64,000 nucleotides of DNA from Alphaproteobacteria bacterium (GCA_016793165.1 JAEULA010000006.1:62001-126000), one strand, 5' to 3'; positions 7,634 to 18,383 are shown, counted from the stretch's first letter. The notes: generated by a model not told the origin, from the letters alone. Numbers and translations are program-made.

Positions 7634-8955
7634 TGCGCGTCCTTCTCGTCGCGCTGATCGCGCTGGTGTGGTCCTGGACCGGGCCGGCGCGCGCCGTCGA
7701 CATCGAGCGCGTCGTCTCGCCGGGCGGCATCGAGGCCTGGCTGGTGCGCGACGCGACCCTGCCGCTGCTGGCGCTCGAGTTCCGGTTCCGCGGCGGCACC
7801 GCCGGCGAGCCGGTCGAGCGCGCCGGCGTCGGACAGCTCGCCATCGAGATGCTGCGCGAGGGCGCCGGCGACCTCGATTCCAGCGCCTTCGCCGCCGAGC
7901 TCGAGGAGCGCTCGATCGCGCTCAGCTTCAGCGCGTCCTCGGACCAGATCGCCGGCGGCCTGCGCGTGCTGAACATGAATCGCGCCCGCGGCATCGAGCT
8001 GCTGGCTCTGGCGCTGACGCGGCCGCGCCTCGATCCCACGAGCGTCGAGCGCGTGCGCGCGCGGCTGCTCGCCGGATATTCGCGCGAGGCCGAGGAGCCC
8101 CGCGCGATGGCGCGGCGCGCCTTCCAGTCGACCGCCTTTCCCGACCATCCCTACGGCCGCTCGCTCGAGGCGACGGTGGCCGGCACCCGCGCGGCGACCA
8201 TCGACGACCTGCGCGGATTCATCGCCGCCCGGCTGGCCCGCGACAATCTCATCGTCGGCGTCGTCGGCGACGTCACGGCCGCGGAACTCGGCCCGCTGCT
8301 CGACCAGGCCTTCGGCGGCCTGCCGGCGAAGGCGAGTCCGACGCCGGTGGCGGAGGTCGCGCCGGCGATCGCCGCGGAGCGTACGATCGTGATCCGGCGC
8401 CGCATCCCGCAGTCGGTGCAGATGTTCGGCGCCCCCGGTCTCAAGCGCGACGATCCCGACTGGTTCGCCGGCCAGCTCGTCAACTACGTCCTCGGCGGCG
8501 GCGGCTTCAATTCGCGGCTGATGACGGAGGTGCGCGAGAAGCGCGGCCTGACCTACGGCGTCTCGACGGGCCTGTCGGCGCTCGACCATTCGGCGGTGAT
8601 CTTCGGCGCGTCGTCGACGGAGAACGCGCGCGCGGCGCGCGCCCTCGAGATCATCCGCGCCGAATGGCGCCGCATGGCCGAGGAGGGCCCGACCGCCGAT
8701 GAGCTGGAGAACGCCAAGGCGTTCCTGACCGGCTCCTTCGCGCTGTCGCTCGATTCGAGCGCGTCGGTGGCGCGCCTGCTGACCGCGATCCAGTACGACC
8801 GGCTGGGCATCGACTATCTCGCGCGCCGCGACGCGCTGATCCGGGGCGTGACGCTCGAGGACGCGCGTCGCGTCGCGCGCCGGCTCTACGGCGGGGCGGG
8901 CTTCCTCACGGTCATCGTCGGCGAGCCCGAGGGCATCGCGTCGAGCGGCGGCTGA
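7633..8955 (+). CDS. M16 peptidase-like partner subunit, no zinc motif
   Basis: A 440-residue exported protein. The signal peptide (VALIALVWSWTGPARA) is followed by two M16 half-domains. Where the active subunit has HFLEH this one reads GVGQLAIEML, so the zinc ligands are absent. The C-terminal half keeps the glycine-rich loop (LGGGGFNSRLM) and the EKRGLTYGV segment typical of the non-catalytic M16 subunit that helps bind substrate. ATG 7633 overlaps the upstream stop; GTG 7630 is possible. mutL begins 3 bp downstream. Confidence 0.92.
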   Translation: MRVLLVALIALVWSWTGPARAVDIERVVSPGGIEAWLVRDATLPLLALEFRFRGGTAGEPVERAGVGQLAIEMLREGAGDLDSSAFAAELEERSIALSFSASSDQIAGGLRVLNMNRARGIELLALALTRPRLDPTSVERVRARLLAGYSREAEEPRAMARRAFQSTAFPDHPYGRSLEATVAGTRAATIDDLRGFIAARLARDNLIVGVVGDVTAAELGPLLDQAFGGLPAKASPTPVAEVAPAIAAERTIVIRRRIPQSVQMFGAPGLKRDDPDWFAGQLVNYVLGGGGFNSRLMTEVREKRGLTYGVSTGLSALDHSAVIFGASSTENARAARALEIIRAEWRRMAEEGPTADELENAKAFLTGSFALSLDSSASVARLLTAIQYDRLGIDYLARRDALIRGVTLEDARRVARRLYGGAGFLTVIVGEPEGIASSGG

Positions 8956-8958
8956 ACG

Positions 8959-10770
<1,812 letters not shown>

Positions 10771-10777
10771 GGCGCGG

Positions 10778-12253
10778 TCATCGTGCGAGCGGATACAGGC
10801 CCTTGGGCGCGAACCTGAACGGGAAGCTGCTGAAGTCGTAGGCGGCCGGCCCCGGCGAATCGATGTCGATCATGGTGCGGAAGGTCGCGCCGAACGAGGC
10901 GCGGAACTGGTTCTTCGCCTTGACCGCGAGCACGGCGAGTCGCGCGAGGTCGATCCCCGCCTCCACGTAGAAGTTCGGGTCGGTCGTGTCCTGGCACACG
11001 CCGGTGATCATGACCGAGATCGGCAGGTCGACGAGGTCGAGCCGTGCGCAGCCGCCGAGATCGACCGCAAGCCCGTGATAGACCGGCCCGACATTGGTGA
11101 AGCGTCCGTCGGACAGGTGGCCGACCGTCGCCTCGACCTCGACCGGGGGACCGAAGAGGCCGGTGAGGCGGCCGCCGAGCCGTGCGCGCAGACGGCCGCC
11201 GACGCCGAGCGCCCGGGCGCGCGCGACGAGGTCGGGATCGCAGAGGAAGGCGAAGGCGCAAGGCCTGGTCGGCCGCGCCGCGACGAGGGCCGCGAGCAGG
11301 CCCGGCGTGTCGCCGATGCCGCCGGCCCCGGTGTGGTCCGCGGAGTCGATCACGGCGACGGGGCCGGCCGGGGCCGCGAGCGCCGCGGCGATGCCGCCCG
11401 CGGCGTCGGGGATGGGCTTGAACAGCCGGTCGCGCCGCGCGTCGATCGCGGCAGCAAGCTCGGCCGCGGCGCGCGCGGCGCGCGCCCGGTCGCCATCGGC
11501 GGTGGCCCAGACCTTGGCGCCCGCCGCCTCGCTGTCGCCGTAGGCGTAGCCGGGATAGGGCGTGAGATCGAGCAGGCCCTCGCGCGCCTCGATCGCGGCG
11601 GCGAGGTCCTTGACCTCCGCCATCGGTCCGTCCGTCGTGCGCGCGAACAGGCTCGGCAGGATCGCGCCGACGGGCGCGATCGCCGCCACCGGCCGGATCG
11701 TTCGGCACACGTACCGCGCCAGGATGTCGAGCGTCTTCTCGGCGGTCGCCGCCATGTCGGTGTGCGGGTGGCACTTGTAGCCGATGCCGACGTCGAGCAG
11801 GTCGGCCTCGGCCTGGGTCACGTTGGCGTGAAGATCGAAGCTGGCACCCAGCGGCGTGTCCGCGCCGATCGCATCGCGCACGCGGCGCAGAAGCTCGAGG
11901 TCGGCATGCGGGAACTCGGCGGCATTGAGCGAGCCGTGCAGCGACAGGAACACCGCGTCCCAGCGCCGGCCGCGCAGCGCCGCGAGGATCTCGCCGAGGA
12001 TCGCGTCGAAGACGCCGGGCGCCAGCACGCCGGAGGACGGCGCGCCCGCACAGCGCAGGAAAGTCGGCTGCCACGTGGGGTGCCGCTCGAGCCAGGCGAT
12101 CGCCCCGCCGATCTCCGTGTTCGTGCCGCGATAGAGCGCCGGCACCGCATCGCCCGTCGCCCATTCCGCGGCGCGGAAATGCTCGAGCGGCGTCGGGATC
12201 GGCGAGAACGAGTTGCCTTCATGCGCGAAGCGGGCGACGGCGATGGCGGGCAT
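10778..12253 (-). CDS. M81 family (MlrC-like) metallopeptidase
   Basis: A 491-residue protein with the M81 N-terminal domain and MlrC C-terminal domain. The start MPAIAVARFAHEGNSFSP is the family signature. Candidate metal-binding segments are ASFDLHANVT, KCHPHTDM and DSADHTGAGG. The founder, MlrC, finishes microcystin breakdown in sphingomonads; most homologues occur in bacteria that meet no microcystin and presumably cleave other small linear peptides or amides. It follows rsmD by 79 bp on the same strand and is probably the operon tail. Its real substrate cannot be told from sequence. Confidence 0.88.
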   Translation of the reverse strand: MPAIAVARFAHEGNSFSPIPTPLEHFRAAEWATGDAVPALYRGTNTEIGGAIAWLERHPTWQPTFLRCAGAPSSGVLAPGVFDAILGEILAALRGRRWDAVFLSLHGSLNAAEFPHADLELLRRVRDAIGADTPLGASFDLHANVTQAEADLLDVGIGYKCHPHTDMAATAEKTLDILARYVCRTIRPVAAIAPVGAILPSLFARTTDGPMAEVKDLAAAIEAREGLLDLTPYPGYAYGDSEAAGAKVWATADGDRARAARAAAELAAAIDARRDRLFKPIPDAAGGIAAALAAPAGPVAVIDSADHTGAGGIGDTPGLLAALVAARPTRPCAFAFLCDPDLVARARALGVGGRLRARLGGRLTGLFGPPVEVEATVGHLSDGRFTNVGPVYHGLAVDLGGCARLDLVDLPISVMITGVCQDTTDPNFYVEAGIDLARLAVLAVKAKNQFRASFGATFRTMIDIDSPGPAAYDFSSFPFRFAPKGLYPLAR

Positions 12254-12332
12254 GGCGCGGATCCGGGCGGGTTCCAGATGCGGCCCACGTTACCGTTGCG
12301 GCCGCCGCGGCGCCTTGTCGTCCTCGCGACGG

Positions 12333-12905
12333 TCAGCCGGCATCGACGGGTACCCGCAGCAGCACGATCCGGGCCTTGCCGTAGCGGCGCTCGTCGAGAC
12401 GTTCGAAGCCGGGCGGGAGCGCGAAGGCGTCGCGCGGGCCGAGCTCGAGGCTGACGATCGCGCCCGCGGCGAGCCAGCCGCCCTTGCGCAGCGACTCCAG
12501 CGCGGCGGCGGCGAGGCCCTCGCCATAGGGCGGGTCGAGGAAGGCCAGTGTCGCCGCCGCGGGCGCCTGCGGCAGTCGTGTGGCGTCGCGCAGGACGAAC
12601 CGGCTCGTCGCGCTCTCCTTGGCGCGCTTGGCGTTGCGCTCGGCCAGCGCCAGCGCGACCGGGTCCTTGTCGATGAAGATGCAGCGCGCCGCCCCCCGCG
12701 ACAGCGCCTCGAGCCCGAGCGCGCCGGAGCCGCAGAAGACGTCGAGCACCGCCGCGCCGTGCAGCGGCGAGGCCTCGCCGATCCCGAAGCGGTGCTCGAG
12801 GATGTTGAACAGCGCCTGGCGTGCGCGATCGCTGGTCGGGCGGATCGCCTCGCCCTGCGGCGGCTCGAGCGCGAGGCCGCGATGCTTGCCGGCGATGATC
12901 CTCAC
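12333..12905 (-). CDS. rsmD: 16S rRNA (guanine-966-N2)-methyltransferase
   Basis: A 190-residue SAM-dependent methyltransferase that modifies G966 of 16S rRNA in 30S particles. It starts with the family signature MRIIAGKHRG, has the SAM loop VFCGSGALG, and the N2-amine catalytic motif DPPYGEG. It starts 40 bp after the pseudouridine synthase gene; the two often sit together. Confidence 0.95.
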   Translation of the reverse strand: MRIIAGKHRGLALEPPQGEAIRPTSDRARQALFNILEHRFGIGEASPLHGAAVLDVFCGSGALGLEALSRGAARCIFIDKDPVALALAERNAKRAKESATSRFVLRDATRLPQAPAAATLAFLDPPYGEGLAAAALESLRKGGWLAAGAIVSLELGPRDAFALPPGFERLDERRYGKARIVLLRVPVDAG

Positions 12906-12945
12906 GGGTCCGTCTCCACCTGTCGCGCGCCGGGGTCCGGCGCCG

Positions 12946-13695
12946 TCACTTCTTGCGCGTCGGGACGCCGGCGCCGAGCTGCTCGCGCAGCACCTTGCCG
13001 GTGACCTCTTCGATCTCGCCCGGCTGCAGGTTGCCGAGCAGGAAGGCGCCGTACGCGACGCGGATCAGCCGGTTCACCTGCAGGCCGAGATGCGAGAGCA
13101 CGCGGCGGATCTCGCGGTTCTTGCCTTCGCGCAGGCTCATGGTCATCCAGACGTTGTCGCCCTGGCGGCGGTCGATGACCGTGTCGATGCGGTCGTAGCG
13201 CACGCCCTCGACCTCGATGCCCTTCTCCAGCCGCGCCAGCGCCGCCGCATCCGGCGGCATGCCGTAGGCGCGAACGCGATAGCGGCGGATCCACTGCGTC
13301 GAGGGCAGCTCGAGGTGCCGCTTCACCTCGCCGTCGTTGGTGAGCAGCAGCAGCCCCTCGGAGTTCCAGTCCAGCCGGCCGATCGGCATCAGCCGCGGCA
13401 GATCCTTCGGGATCACGTCGTAGATCGTCGGGCGGCCCTCGGGGTCGCGGGCGGCGGTTATGGTGCGGTCGGGCTTGTAGAAGCGGAACAGCCGCGTCTT
13501 GGACGGCGCGGCCAGCGGCGTGCCGTCGATCGCGATCACGTCTTCGGGCGTCACGTTGCGCGCCGGCGAGGCGAGCGTCTCGCCGTTCACCGTGACGCGA
13601 CCCTCGGCGATCAGCCGCTCGGCGTCGCGGCGCGAGGCGCGGCCCGCGCGCGCGATGACCTTGGCGATGCGCTCGCCGGGATGCTCCGTGGTCAT
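12946..13695 (-). CDS. rluB: rRNA pseudouridine synthase, RluB/RsuA family
   Basis: 249 residues: an N-terminal S4 RNA-binding domain (residues about 7-55, RIAKVIARAGRASRRDAERL) and a RsuA-type synthase domain with catalytic Asp109 in GRLDWNSEGLLL. The RluB/E/F and RsuA subgroups are hard to separate without alignment; length and the basic C-terminus fit RluB (U2605 of 23S rRNA) best. Its ATG overlaps the stop of the upstream C26 gene (ATGA), suggesting translational coupling. Confidence 0.88.
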   Translation of the reverse strand: MTTEHPGERIAKVIARAGRASRRDAERLIAEGRVTVNGETLASPARNVTPEDVIAIDGTPLAAPSKTRLFRFYKPDRTITAARDPEGRPTIYDVIPKDLPRLMPIGRLDWNSEGLLLLTNDGEVKRHLELPSTQWIRRYRVRAYGMPPDAAALARLEKGIEVEGVRYDRIDTVIDRRQGDNVWMTMSLREGKNREIRRVLSHLGLQVNRLIRVAYGAFLLGNLQPGEIEEVTGKVLREQLGAGVPTRKK

Positions 13696-14402
13696 CGGGC
13701 CGCTCCGACCAGCGCGTCGAAGATCCGCCGGTCGCCGGGATCGATCGCGTATTCGGGATGCCACTCCACGCCGAGGCAGAAGCGCCGGCGCGGGTCCTCG
13801 ATTCCCTCGATCACGCCGTCCGGCGCGACCGCATTGACGACGATGCCGGGCCCGGTCGTCTTCACCGCCTGATGGTGCGCGGAGTTCACCGCGAGCGTCT
13901 CGCTGCGGACGATGCGATGGAGCAGCGTGCCCGGCGTCACCCGCACGTCGTGACCCGGCTCGGTGCGCGGATTGGGCTGCTCGTGCGCGAGGGCGCCGGG
14001 GATCTCCTCGGGGATGTGCTGGACCAGCGTGCCGCCCAGCACGACGTTGAGCAGCTGTTCGCCGCCGCAGATGCCGAGGATCGGCAGGTCGCGGGCGAGG
14101 GCGCCGGTCACCAGCGCCGCCTCGAAGGCCGTGCGGCGATCCTTGGTCCTGACGCTGGCGTGGCGGCTCGCCGCGCCGAACAGCGCGGGATCGACGTCGA
14201 AAGCGCCGCCGGTGACGACGATCGCGGCGAGGGTATCGAGATAGGCTTCGGCATTGGCGGGGTCGTGCGGCAGGCACACCGGTAGCCCGCCGGCGGCCTC
14301 GACGGCGGCGCAGTAGTTCTGGCGCAGGGCGTACCAGGGCAGCTTCGACCAGCCGCCTGCGGGCTCGCTGTCCAGCGTCAGGCCGATGAGGGGACGTTTC
14401 AT
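13692..14402 (-). CDS. C26 gamma-glutamyl hydrolase (PuuD-like class I GATase)
   Basis: A 236-residue class I glutamine amidotransferase-like protein of peptidase family C26. The catalytic nucleophile is Cys112 in GICGGEQ, and the His/Glu pair is H215/E217 in EWHPEY. Relatives hydrolyse gamma-glutamyl-GABA in putrescine breakdown (PuuD) or other gamma-glutamyl amides. No putrescine pathway genes are near; it heads a minus-strand operon of rRNA-modification genes and overlaps rluB by 4 bp. The substrate is therefore open. Confidence 0.9.
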   Translation of the reverse strand: MKRPLIGLTLDSEPAGGWSKLPWYALRQNYCAAVEAAGGLPVCLPHDPANAEAYLDTLAAIVVTGGAFDVDPALFGAASRHASVRTKDRRTAFEAALVTGALARDLPILGICGGEQLLNVVLGGTLVQHIPEEIPGALAHEQPNPRTEPGHDVRVTPGTLLHRIVRSETLAVNSAHHQAVKTTGPGIVVNAVAPDGVIEGIEDPRRRFCLGVEWHPEYAIDPGDRRIFDALVGAAR

Positions 14403-14520
14403 GACGGGGGATGTAGCAGAGCCACCCCCGGCCGGCGAGCGCGGCCCGCATCGGGTCGCGCACGTGCCGACGTCCGGCAGGTTGACCGGGACCCCGCGCC
14501 GGGCGAAACGTCGCGCCGCC

Positions 14521-14982
14521 ATGGACAGGGATTCCGACATCGCGCTGATGCGCCTCGCACTCGAGCAGGCCGAAGCCGCCGTCGCCGCGGGCGAGGTGCC
14601 GATCGGCGCGGTGCTCGTCGATGCCGACGGCCGCGTCGTGGCGCGCGCGCACAATCTGGTCGAGCGGCTCAAGGATCCCACGGCGCATGCCGAGATGCTG
14701 GTGATCCGCGAGGCGGCGCGCCTCCTCGACGCCAAGCGCCTGCCCGGCTGCTCGCTCTACGTCACCCTCGAGCCCTGCGCGATGTGCGCGACCGCGGCGA
14801 GCTTCGCGCGGCTCGCGCGCGTGGTCTTCGGCGCCGAGGACCCCAAGGGCGGCGGCGTCGTCCACGGCGCGCGCGTCTTCACGCAAACGACCTGCCATTG
14901 GCGCTGCGAGACCATCGGCGGGATCGAGGCCGAGGCGTCGGCAGACCTGCTGCGGGCCTTCTTTCGGGCTAGGCGGTCCTGA
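14521..14982 (+). CDS. tadA: tRNA-specific adenosine deaminase
   Basis: A 153-residue zinc deaminase that converts A34 to inosine in tRNA-Arg(ACG). The deaminase motif is complete: HAE at residues 56-58 and PCAMC at 85-89. Length is standard. I chose ATG 14521 because conserved sequence begins at DIALMRLALEQA; an in-frame extension to 14386 is Arg/Pro-rich and overlaps the divergent gene's start. It is divergent from the C26/rluB/rsmD operon across 118 bp in which I see no clear promoter. Confidence 0.95.
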   Translation: MDRDSDIALMRLALEQAEAAVAAGEVPIGAVLVDADGRVVARAHNLVERLKDPTAHAEMLVIREAARLLDAKRLPGCSLYVTLEPCAMCATAASFARLARVVFGAEDPKGGGVVHGARVFTQTTCHWRCETIGGIEAEASADLLRAFFRARRS

Positions 14983-15085
14983 GGACGTGGTTAATGCCGA
15001 TGGGTGCGGGCGGTCGATGGCGCCCGGCGCGTAGAACCTCCGCGTGGCGACCGGCGAGCGGGCCGATCGCGCAATTGGGGAGGGG

Positions 15086-15463
15086 ATGATGATCCGGACG
15101 ATGACGCGAACACTGGGCGGTGCGACGGCGCTGCTCCTGTCGATGACGGCGGCTCTGGCGCAGGGCGCGCCGGCCGCGGGCGATGCGGCGGCGCGGCCGC
15201 GGCCTTCCGCCGAGCAGCGCGAGGAGATGCGCCAGCGCTTCCTCGCGATGTCGCCCGACGAGCGCCAGAAATTCGTCGAGCAGCGTCGCGCCGAGCGCGC
15301 TGAGGCCCTGGCGAAGATGACGCCCGAGCAGCGCGAGCAGGCGGAGGCGCGGCGCAAGGCTGCGCGCGAGCGATGGACGAAGATGACGCCGACGGAGCGC
15401 GACGAGCTGCGCAAGCGGACGGCCGAGCGCCGCCGCGAGCGCGGGGGCACGCAGCCGAACTGA
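15086..15463 (+). CDS. Small exported Arg/Glu-rich protein (DUF3106-like)
   Basis: A 125-residue protein with a signal peptide ending near residue 26 (TAALAQG). The mature part is almost all charged and helical, with three repeats beginning MSPDERQ (55), MTPEQREQ (78) and MTPTERDE (100), each followed by Arg/Ala/Glu helix. The repeat spacing of about 22-23 residues resembles DUF3106 and Spy/CpxP-like helical periplasmic proteins, but there is no clear match. GGGGAGGGG precedes two adjacent ATGs (15086, 15089). It is monocistronic and of unknown function. Confidence 0.7.
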   Translation: MMIRTMTRTLGGATALLLSMTAALAQGAPAAGDAAARPRPSAEQREEMRQRFLAMSPDERQKFVEQRRAERAEALAKMTPEQREQAEARRKAARERWTKMTPTERDELRKRTAERRRERGGTQPN

Positions 15464-15486
15464 AGCCCGGTTGCGTGGGAGGGGGA

Positions 15487-15517
15487 GGAGCCCGGCGCCA
15501 CGGACGCGTCGGGCTCC
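15487..15517 (+). terminator. Hairpin after the small exported-protein gene
   Basis: An 8-bp perfect stem (15487-15494 with 15510-15517; loop 15 nt) lies 24 nt after the stop at 15463. There is no T tract after it, so it may be a Rho-assisted terminator or an RNA 3'-end stabiliser. I see nothing else in the remaining non-coding DNA up to 15760. Confidence 0.3.
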
Positions 15518-15760
15518 GATCCTGCGCCTGACGCCGGGCCCGCGCCGGCGGGAAACGCGGTCGGCTGCGGTGGGCGGCATCCCGGCGCAGGATCGTCGGT
15601 CTCGCCCCGGCGGGCCCGAGGCGTCGCATCACGGCCGCGTCCGCATTGCGCGGCGCCGGCGCATCGCGCACGGTCCCGGTCCCGGCGCCGAAGCCCGGGA
15701 GCCGGCCGGATGGCCCCTTCGGCGCGGCGACAGGTTCGCAGACTCCGCAAGCGGGTGGTC

Positions 15761-17029
15761 ATGTCCAGCACGCGTCGAGATTTCCGCGCCGTCTACCTGA
15801 TCGAGACGCCGCTCGATCCCGCGAAAGTCGCCGCGGTCCTCGCGGGCGAGCAGTCGAGCGGCACGTTCGTGAAGGTCGAGGGCGAGAGCGACGATCTCAA
15901 GGCGCGGGCGGGGGCGACAGTCGTGGCCCTGCGCGAGCTCGACGCCGTCGCGACGCCGGGCCTGCCCAGCGCCTATCTCGATCGGCGCGGCGTCGACGGG
16001 CCGTACCGGCGCGCCGTCATCGAGGTCGACTTCCCTGTCGACAATATCGGCGACAACCTCGGCACCCTCGCGGCGACCGTGGCCGGCAATCTCTTCGATC
16101 TCGGCGAGCTCACCGGCGTCCGCCTGCTGTCGCTGGCCCTGCCGCCGGAGTTCGCGCGGCGCTTCGACCTGCCGCGGCACGGCGTCGCCGGGACGCGCCG
16201 CCTGCTCGGGATCCCGCGCGATCCCGTCCTGGGGACGATCATCAAGCCGAACATCGGGCTGGCGCCGGCGGACACCGGGGCGCTCGTGGCGCGACTGCTC
16301 GACGCGGGGCTCGATTTCATCAAGGACGACGAGGTGATGGCGAACCCGGCGCATGCGCCGCTCGCCGAGCGCGTGCGCCACGTGATGGCGAAGGTCGACG
16401 CCGCCGCCGATCGCACCGGCCGGCGGGCGATGGTCGCCTTCAACATCACCGACGAGACGGACGCGATGCGGCGCAATGCCGATCTCGTCGCGGCGGCCGG
16501 CGGGACCTGCGTCATGGCGAGCCTCAACTGGTGCGGCCTCTCCGCGATCCAGACGCTGCGGCGCTCGACCGAGCTCGCGATCCACGGCCATCGCAACGGC
16601 TTCGCCGCGCTGTCGCGCCATCCGGCGCTGGGGCTGGACTTCGCGGCCTACCAGGCGCTCTGGCGCCTGGCGGGCGTCGACCAGCTCCATGTCAACGGCC
16701 TGGCGAGCAAGTTCGCCGAGGCCGACGACAGCGTGGTCGCGGCCGCGCGCGACTGCCTCGCGCCGATCGCGGGCAACGACGCGATCATGCCGGTGTTCTC
16801 GTCCGGGCAGTGGGCGGGCACGGTGCCGGCGACCTGGGCGCGCGTCGGCAGCGGCGACCTCATGTTCCTCGCCGGCGGCGGCATCCTCGGCCATCCCGAC
16901 GGCGCCCGCGCCGGCGTCGAGAGCATCCGCGAGGCATGGCGCGCGGTGATGTCGGGATCGACGCTCGCGGCGCAGGCGCGCTCGAGCCCGCCGCTCGCCC
17001 GTGCCCTCGATTTCTTCGGCAAGGCCTGA
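15761..17029 (+). CDS. RuBisCO-like protein, probable 3-oxo-isoapionate-4-P enzyme (OiaX/OiaT-like)
   Basis: A 422-residue RuBisCO large-chain homologue. Active-site positions can be matched by eye: K162 (K175 in spinach), carbamylatable K188 with D190/E191 (IKDDE), N110, H277-R278, H310, K317 (loop 6), S348-G349 and the phosphate loop G372-G374. Differences are N164 where true RuBisCO has K177, and SGTF where it has SGTW. So it is likely an active, Mg-dependent enolase-type enzyme but not a CO2 fixer. The DUF1537 kinase gene 4 bp downstream matches the D-apionate catabolic pairing in which OiaK makes 3-oxo-isoapionate 4-phosphate and an RLP decarboxylates (OiaX) or hydrolyses (OiaT) it. Which of the two it is cannot be told here. 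Confidence 0.75.
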   Translation: MSSTRRDFRAVYLIETPLDPAKVAAVLAGEQSSGTFVKVEGESDDLKARAGATVVALRELDAVATPGLPSAYLDRRGVDGPYRRAVIEVDFPVDNIGDNLGTLAATVAGNLFDLGELTGVRLLSLALPPEFARRFDLPRHGVAGTRRLLGIPRDPVLGTIIKPNIGLAPADTGALVARLLDAGLDFIKDDEVMANPAHAPLAERVRHVMAKVDAAADRTGRRAMVAFNITDETDAMRRNADLVAAAGGTCVMASLNWCGLSAIQTLRRSTELAIHGHRNGFAALSRHPALGLDFAAYQALWRLAGVDQLHVNGLASKFAEADDSVVAAARDCLAPIAGNDAIMPVFSSGQWAGTVPATWARVGSGDLMFLAGGGILGHPDGARAGVESIREAWRAVMSGSTLAAQARSSPPLARALDFFGKA

Positions 17030-17033
17030 GGCG

Positions 17034-18380
17034 ATGGCGCCGCCGCGCATCGCCTTCTACGGCGACGACTTCACCGGCTCGACGGACACGCTCGCCTCGC
17101 TGGCGCTGGCGGGGCAGCGGACGCTGCTGTTCCTCGGCGTGCCGACCCGCGCGGAGATCGCGGCCGCGGGCCCGCTCGACGCGATCGGCATCGCCGGCAC
17201 CGCGCGCGCGATGACCCCGGCGGAGATGGACGCGGCGCTTCCCGATGCTTTCCGGCGCCTGGCCGAGAGCGGTGCGGCGATCCTGCACTACAAGTGCTGC
17301 TCGACCTTCGACAGCGCGCCGGCGATCGGGAGCCTCGGTCATGCCGTCGCCATCGCGCGGCGCACGCTCGGGCCGTGCTTCGTGCCGATCGTCGGCGGCC
17401 AACCCAATCTCGGCCGCTATTGCGTGTTCGCGAACCTCTTCGCCTCGGCCGGGCTCGGCGGCCCGATGCATCGCATCGACCGTCACCCGACGATGAGCCG
17501 CCATCCGGTGACGCCGATGGGCGAGGCGGATCTGCGCCGCCACCTCGCCGCGCAGGGACTCGCCGACGTCGTCTCCTTCGACGCGCCGATGCTCGATGCG
17601 GGCGCCGAGGCTGCATCGAAGCGCCTCGAGGCCATGCTCGCCGCGGCGCCCGACGCGGTGCTCTTCGACATCGCGGGGACGCAGCACCTTGCGCCGGTGG
17701 GGCGGCTGATCGCGGCGCAGGCCGGTCGCGGCCGCGTCTTCGCGCTCGGTCCGACCGGCGTCGAGCTGGCGCTGCTCGCGCATTGGCGCGGCGCCGGGGA
17801 GGCGCCGCCGCCGGTCGAGGCGTTGCGGCGCGCGCCCGTCGATCGCGTGTTCATCGTCTCGGGCAGCCTTTCGCCCGTCACCGCCGCACAGCTGCGCACG
17901 GCCGAGTCGGCCGGATTCGCGGTGCTGCCGGTCGATCCGCGGCGCCTCGCCGCCGCCGCCGCCGGCGGCGCCCATGCCGAGACGATCGCACGCGATGCCG
18001 CCGCGCTGCTTCGCGCGGGCCGCAGCGTGATCGCGTCGACCTCGGCGGCGCCCGGCGGCGCGGCGAGCGCCGCTGCGATGGCGGCCGCCGACGGCGAGCG
18101 TTTCGGCCGTCGCCTCGCGACCGGGTGCGGCATCCTGCTCGAGCAGGTGCTGGCGCAAGTACCGCTGCAGCGCGTCGGCGTCGCCGGCGGCGACACCTCG
18201 AGCCTTGCGGTCGCGAAGCTGCCGATCCGAGCCCTGTCCTTCGGCCATGCGCTGTCCGACGGCGCCGCGCTGTGCCGCGCGCACGCGCCGGGAACGCCGC
18301 TCGACGGCTTGGAGATCATGCTCAAGGGCGGGCAGATGGGGCCGCCAGACGTGTTCCTGCGCCTGCGCGCGGGCGGCTGA
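17034..18380 (+). CDS. DUF1537 four-carbon acid sugar kinase family (OiaK-like)
   Basis: A 448-residue ATP-dependent sugar-acid kinase. The N-terminal domain opens with FYGDDFTGSTD (substrate-binding DDFTG at 11-15); the C-terminal nucleotide-binding domain has GVAGGDTSSLA and KGGQMGPPD. Known members phosphorylate 3-oxo-tetronates, D-threonate, D-erythronate or 3-oxo-isoapionate. Co-occurrence with a RuBisCO-like protein favours 3-oxo-isoapionate kinase (OiaK). No dehydrogenase, lactonase, aldolase or transporter for the pathway adjoins, so the pair must work with genes elsewhere or has another substrate. It converges with the MBL gene 3 bp away. Confidence 0.82.
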   Translation: MAPPRIAFYGDDFTGSTDTLASLALAGQRTLLFLGVPTRAEIAAAGPLDAIGIAGTARAMTPAEMDAALPDAFRRLAESGAAILHYKCCSTFDSAPAIGSLGHAVAIARRTLGPCFVPIVGGQPNLGRYCVFANLFASAGLGGPMHRIDRHPTMSRHPVTPMGEADLRRHLAAQGLADVVSFDAPMLDAGAEAASKRLEAMLAAAPDAVLFDIAGTQHLAPVGRLIAAQAGRGRVFALGPTGVELALLAHWRGAGEAPPPVEALRRAPVDRVFIVSGSLSPVTAAQLRTAESAGFAVLPVDPRRLAAAAAGGAHAETIARDAAALLRAGRSVIASTSAAPGGAASAAAMAAADGERFGRRLATGCGILLEQVLAQVPLQRVGVAGGDTSSLAVAKLPIRALSFGHALSDGAALCRAHAPGTPLDGLEIMLKGGQMGPPDVFLRLRAGG

Positions 18381-18383
18381 CGC

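Noticed and set aside
10778..12253. MlrC-like gene as evidence for microcystin degradation
   Set aside because: mlrA, mlrB and mlrD are absent from the window, and most M81 proteins occur in organisms without that pathway.
15733..15750. T-loop-like GGTTCGCAGACTCC considered as part of a tRNA
   Set aside because: No matching acceptor, D or anticodon stems could be built around it.
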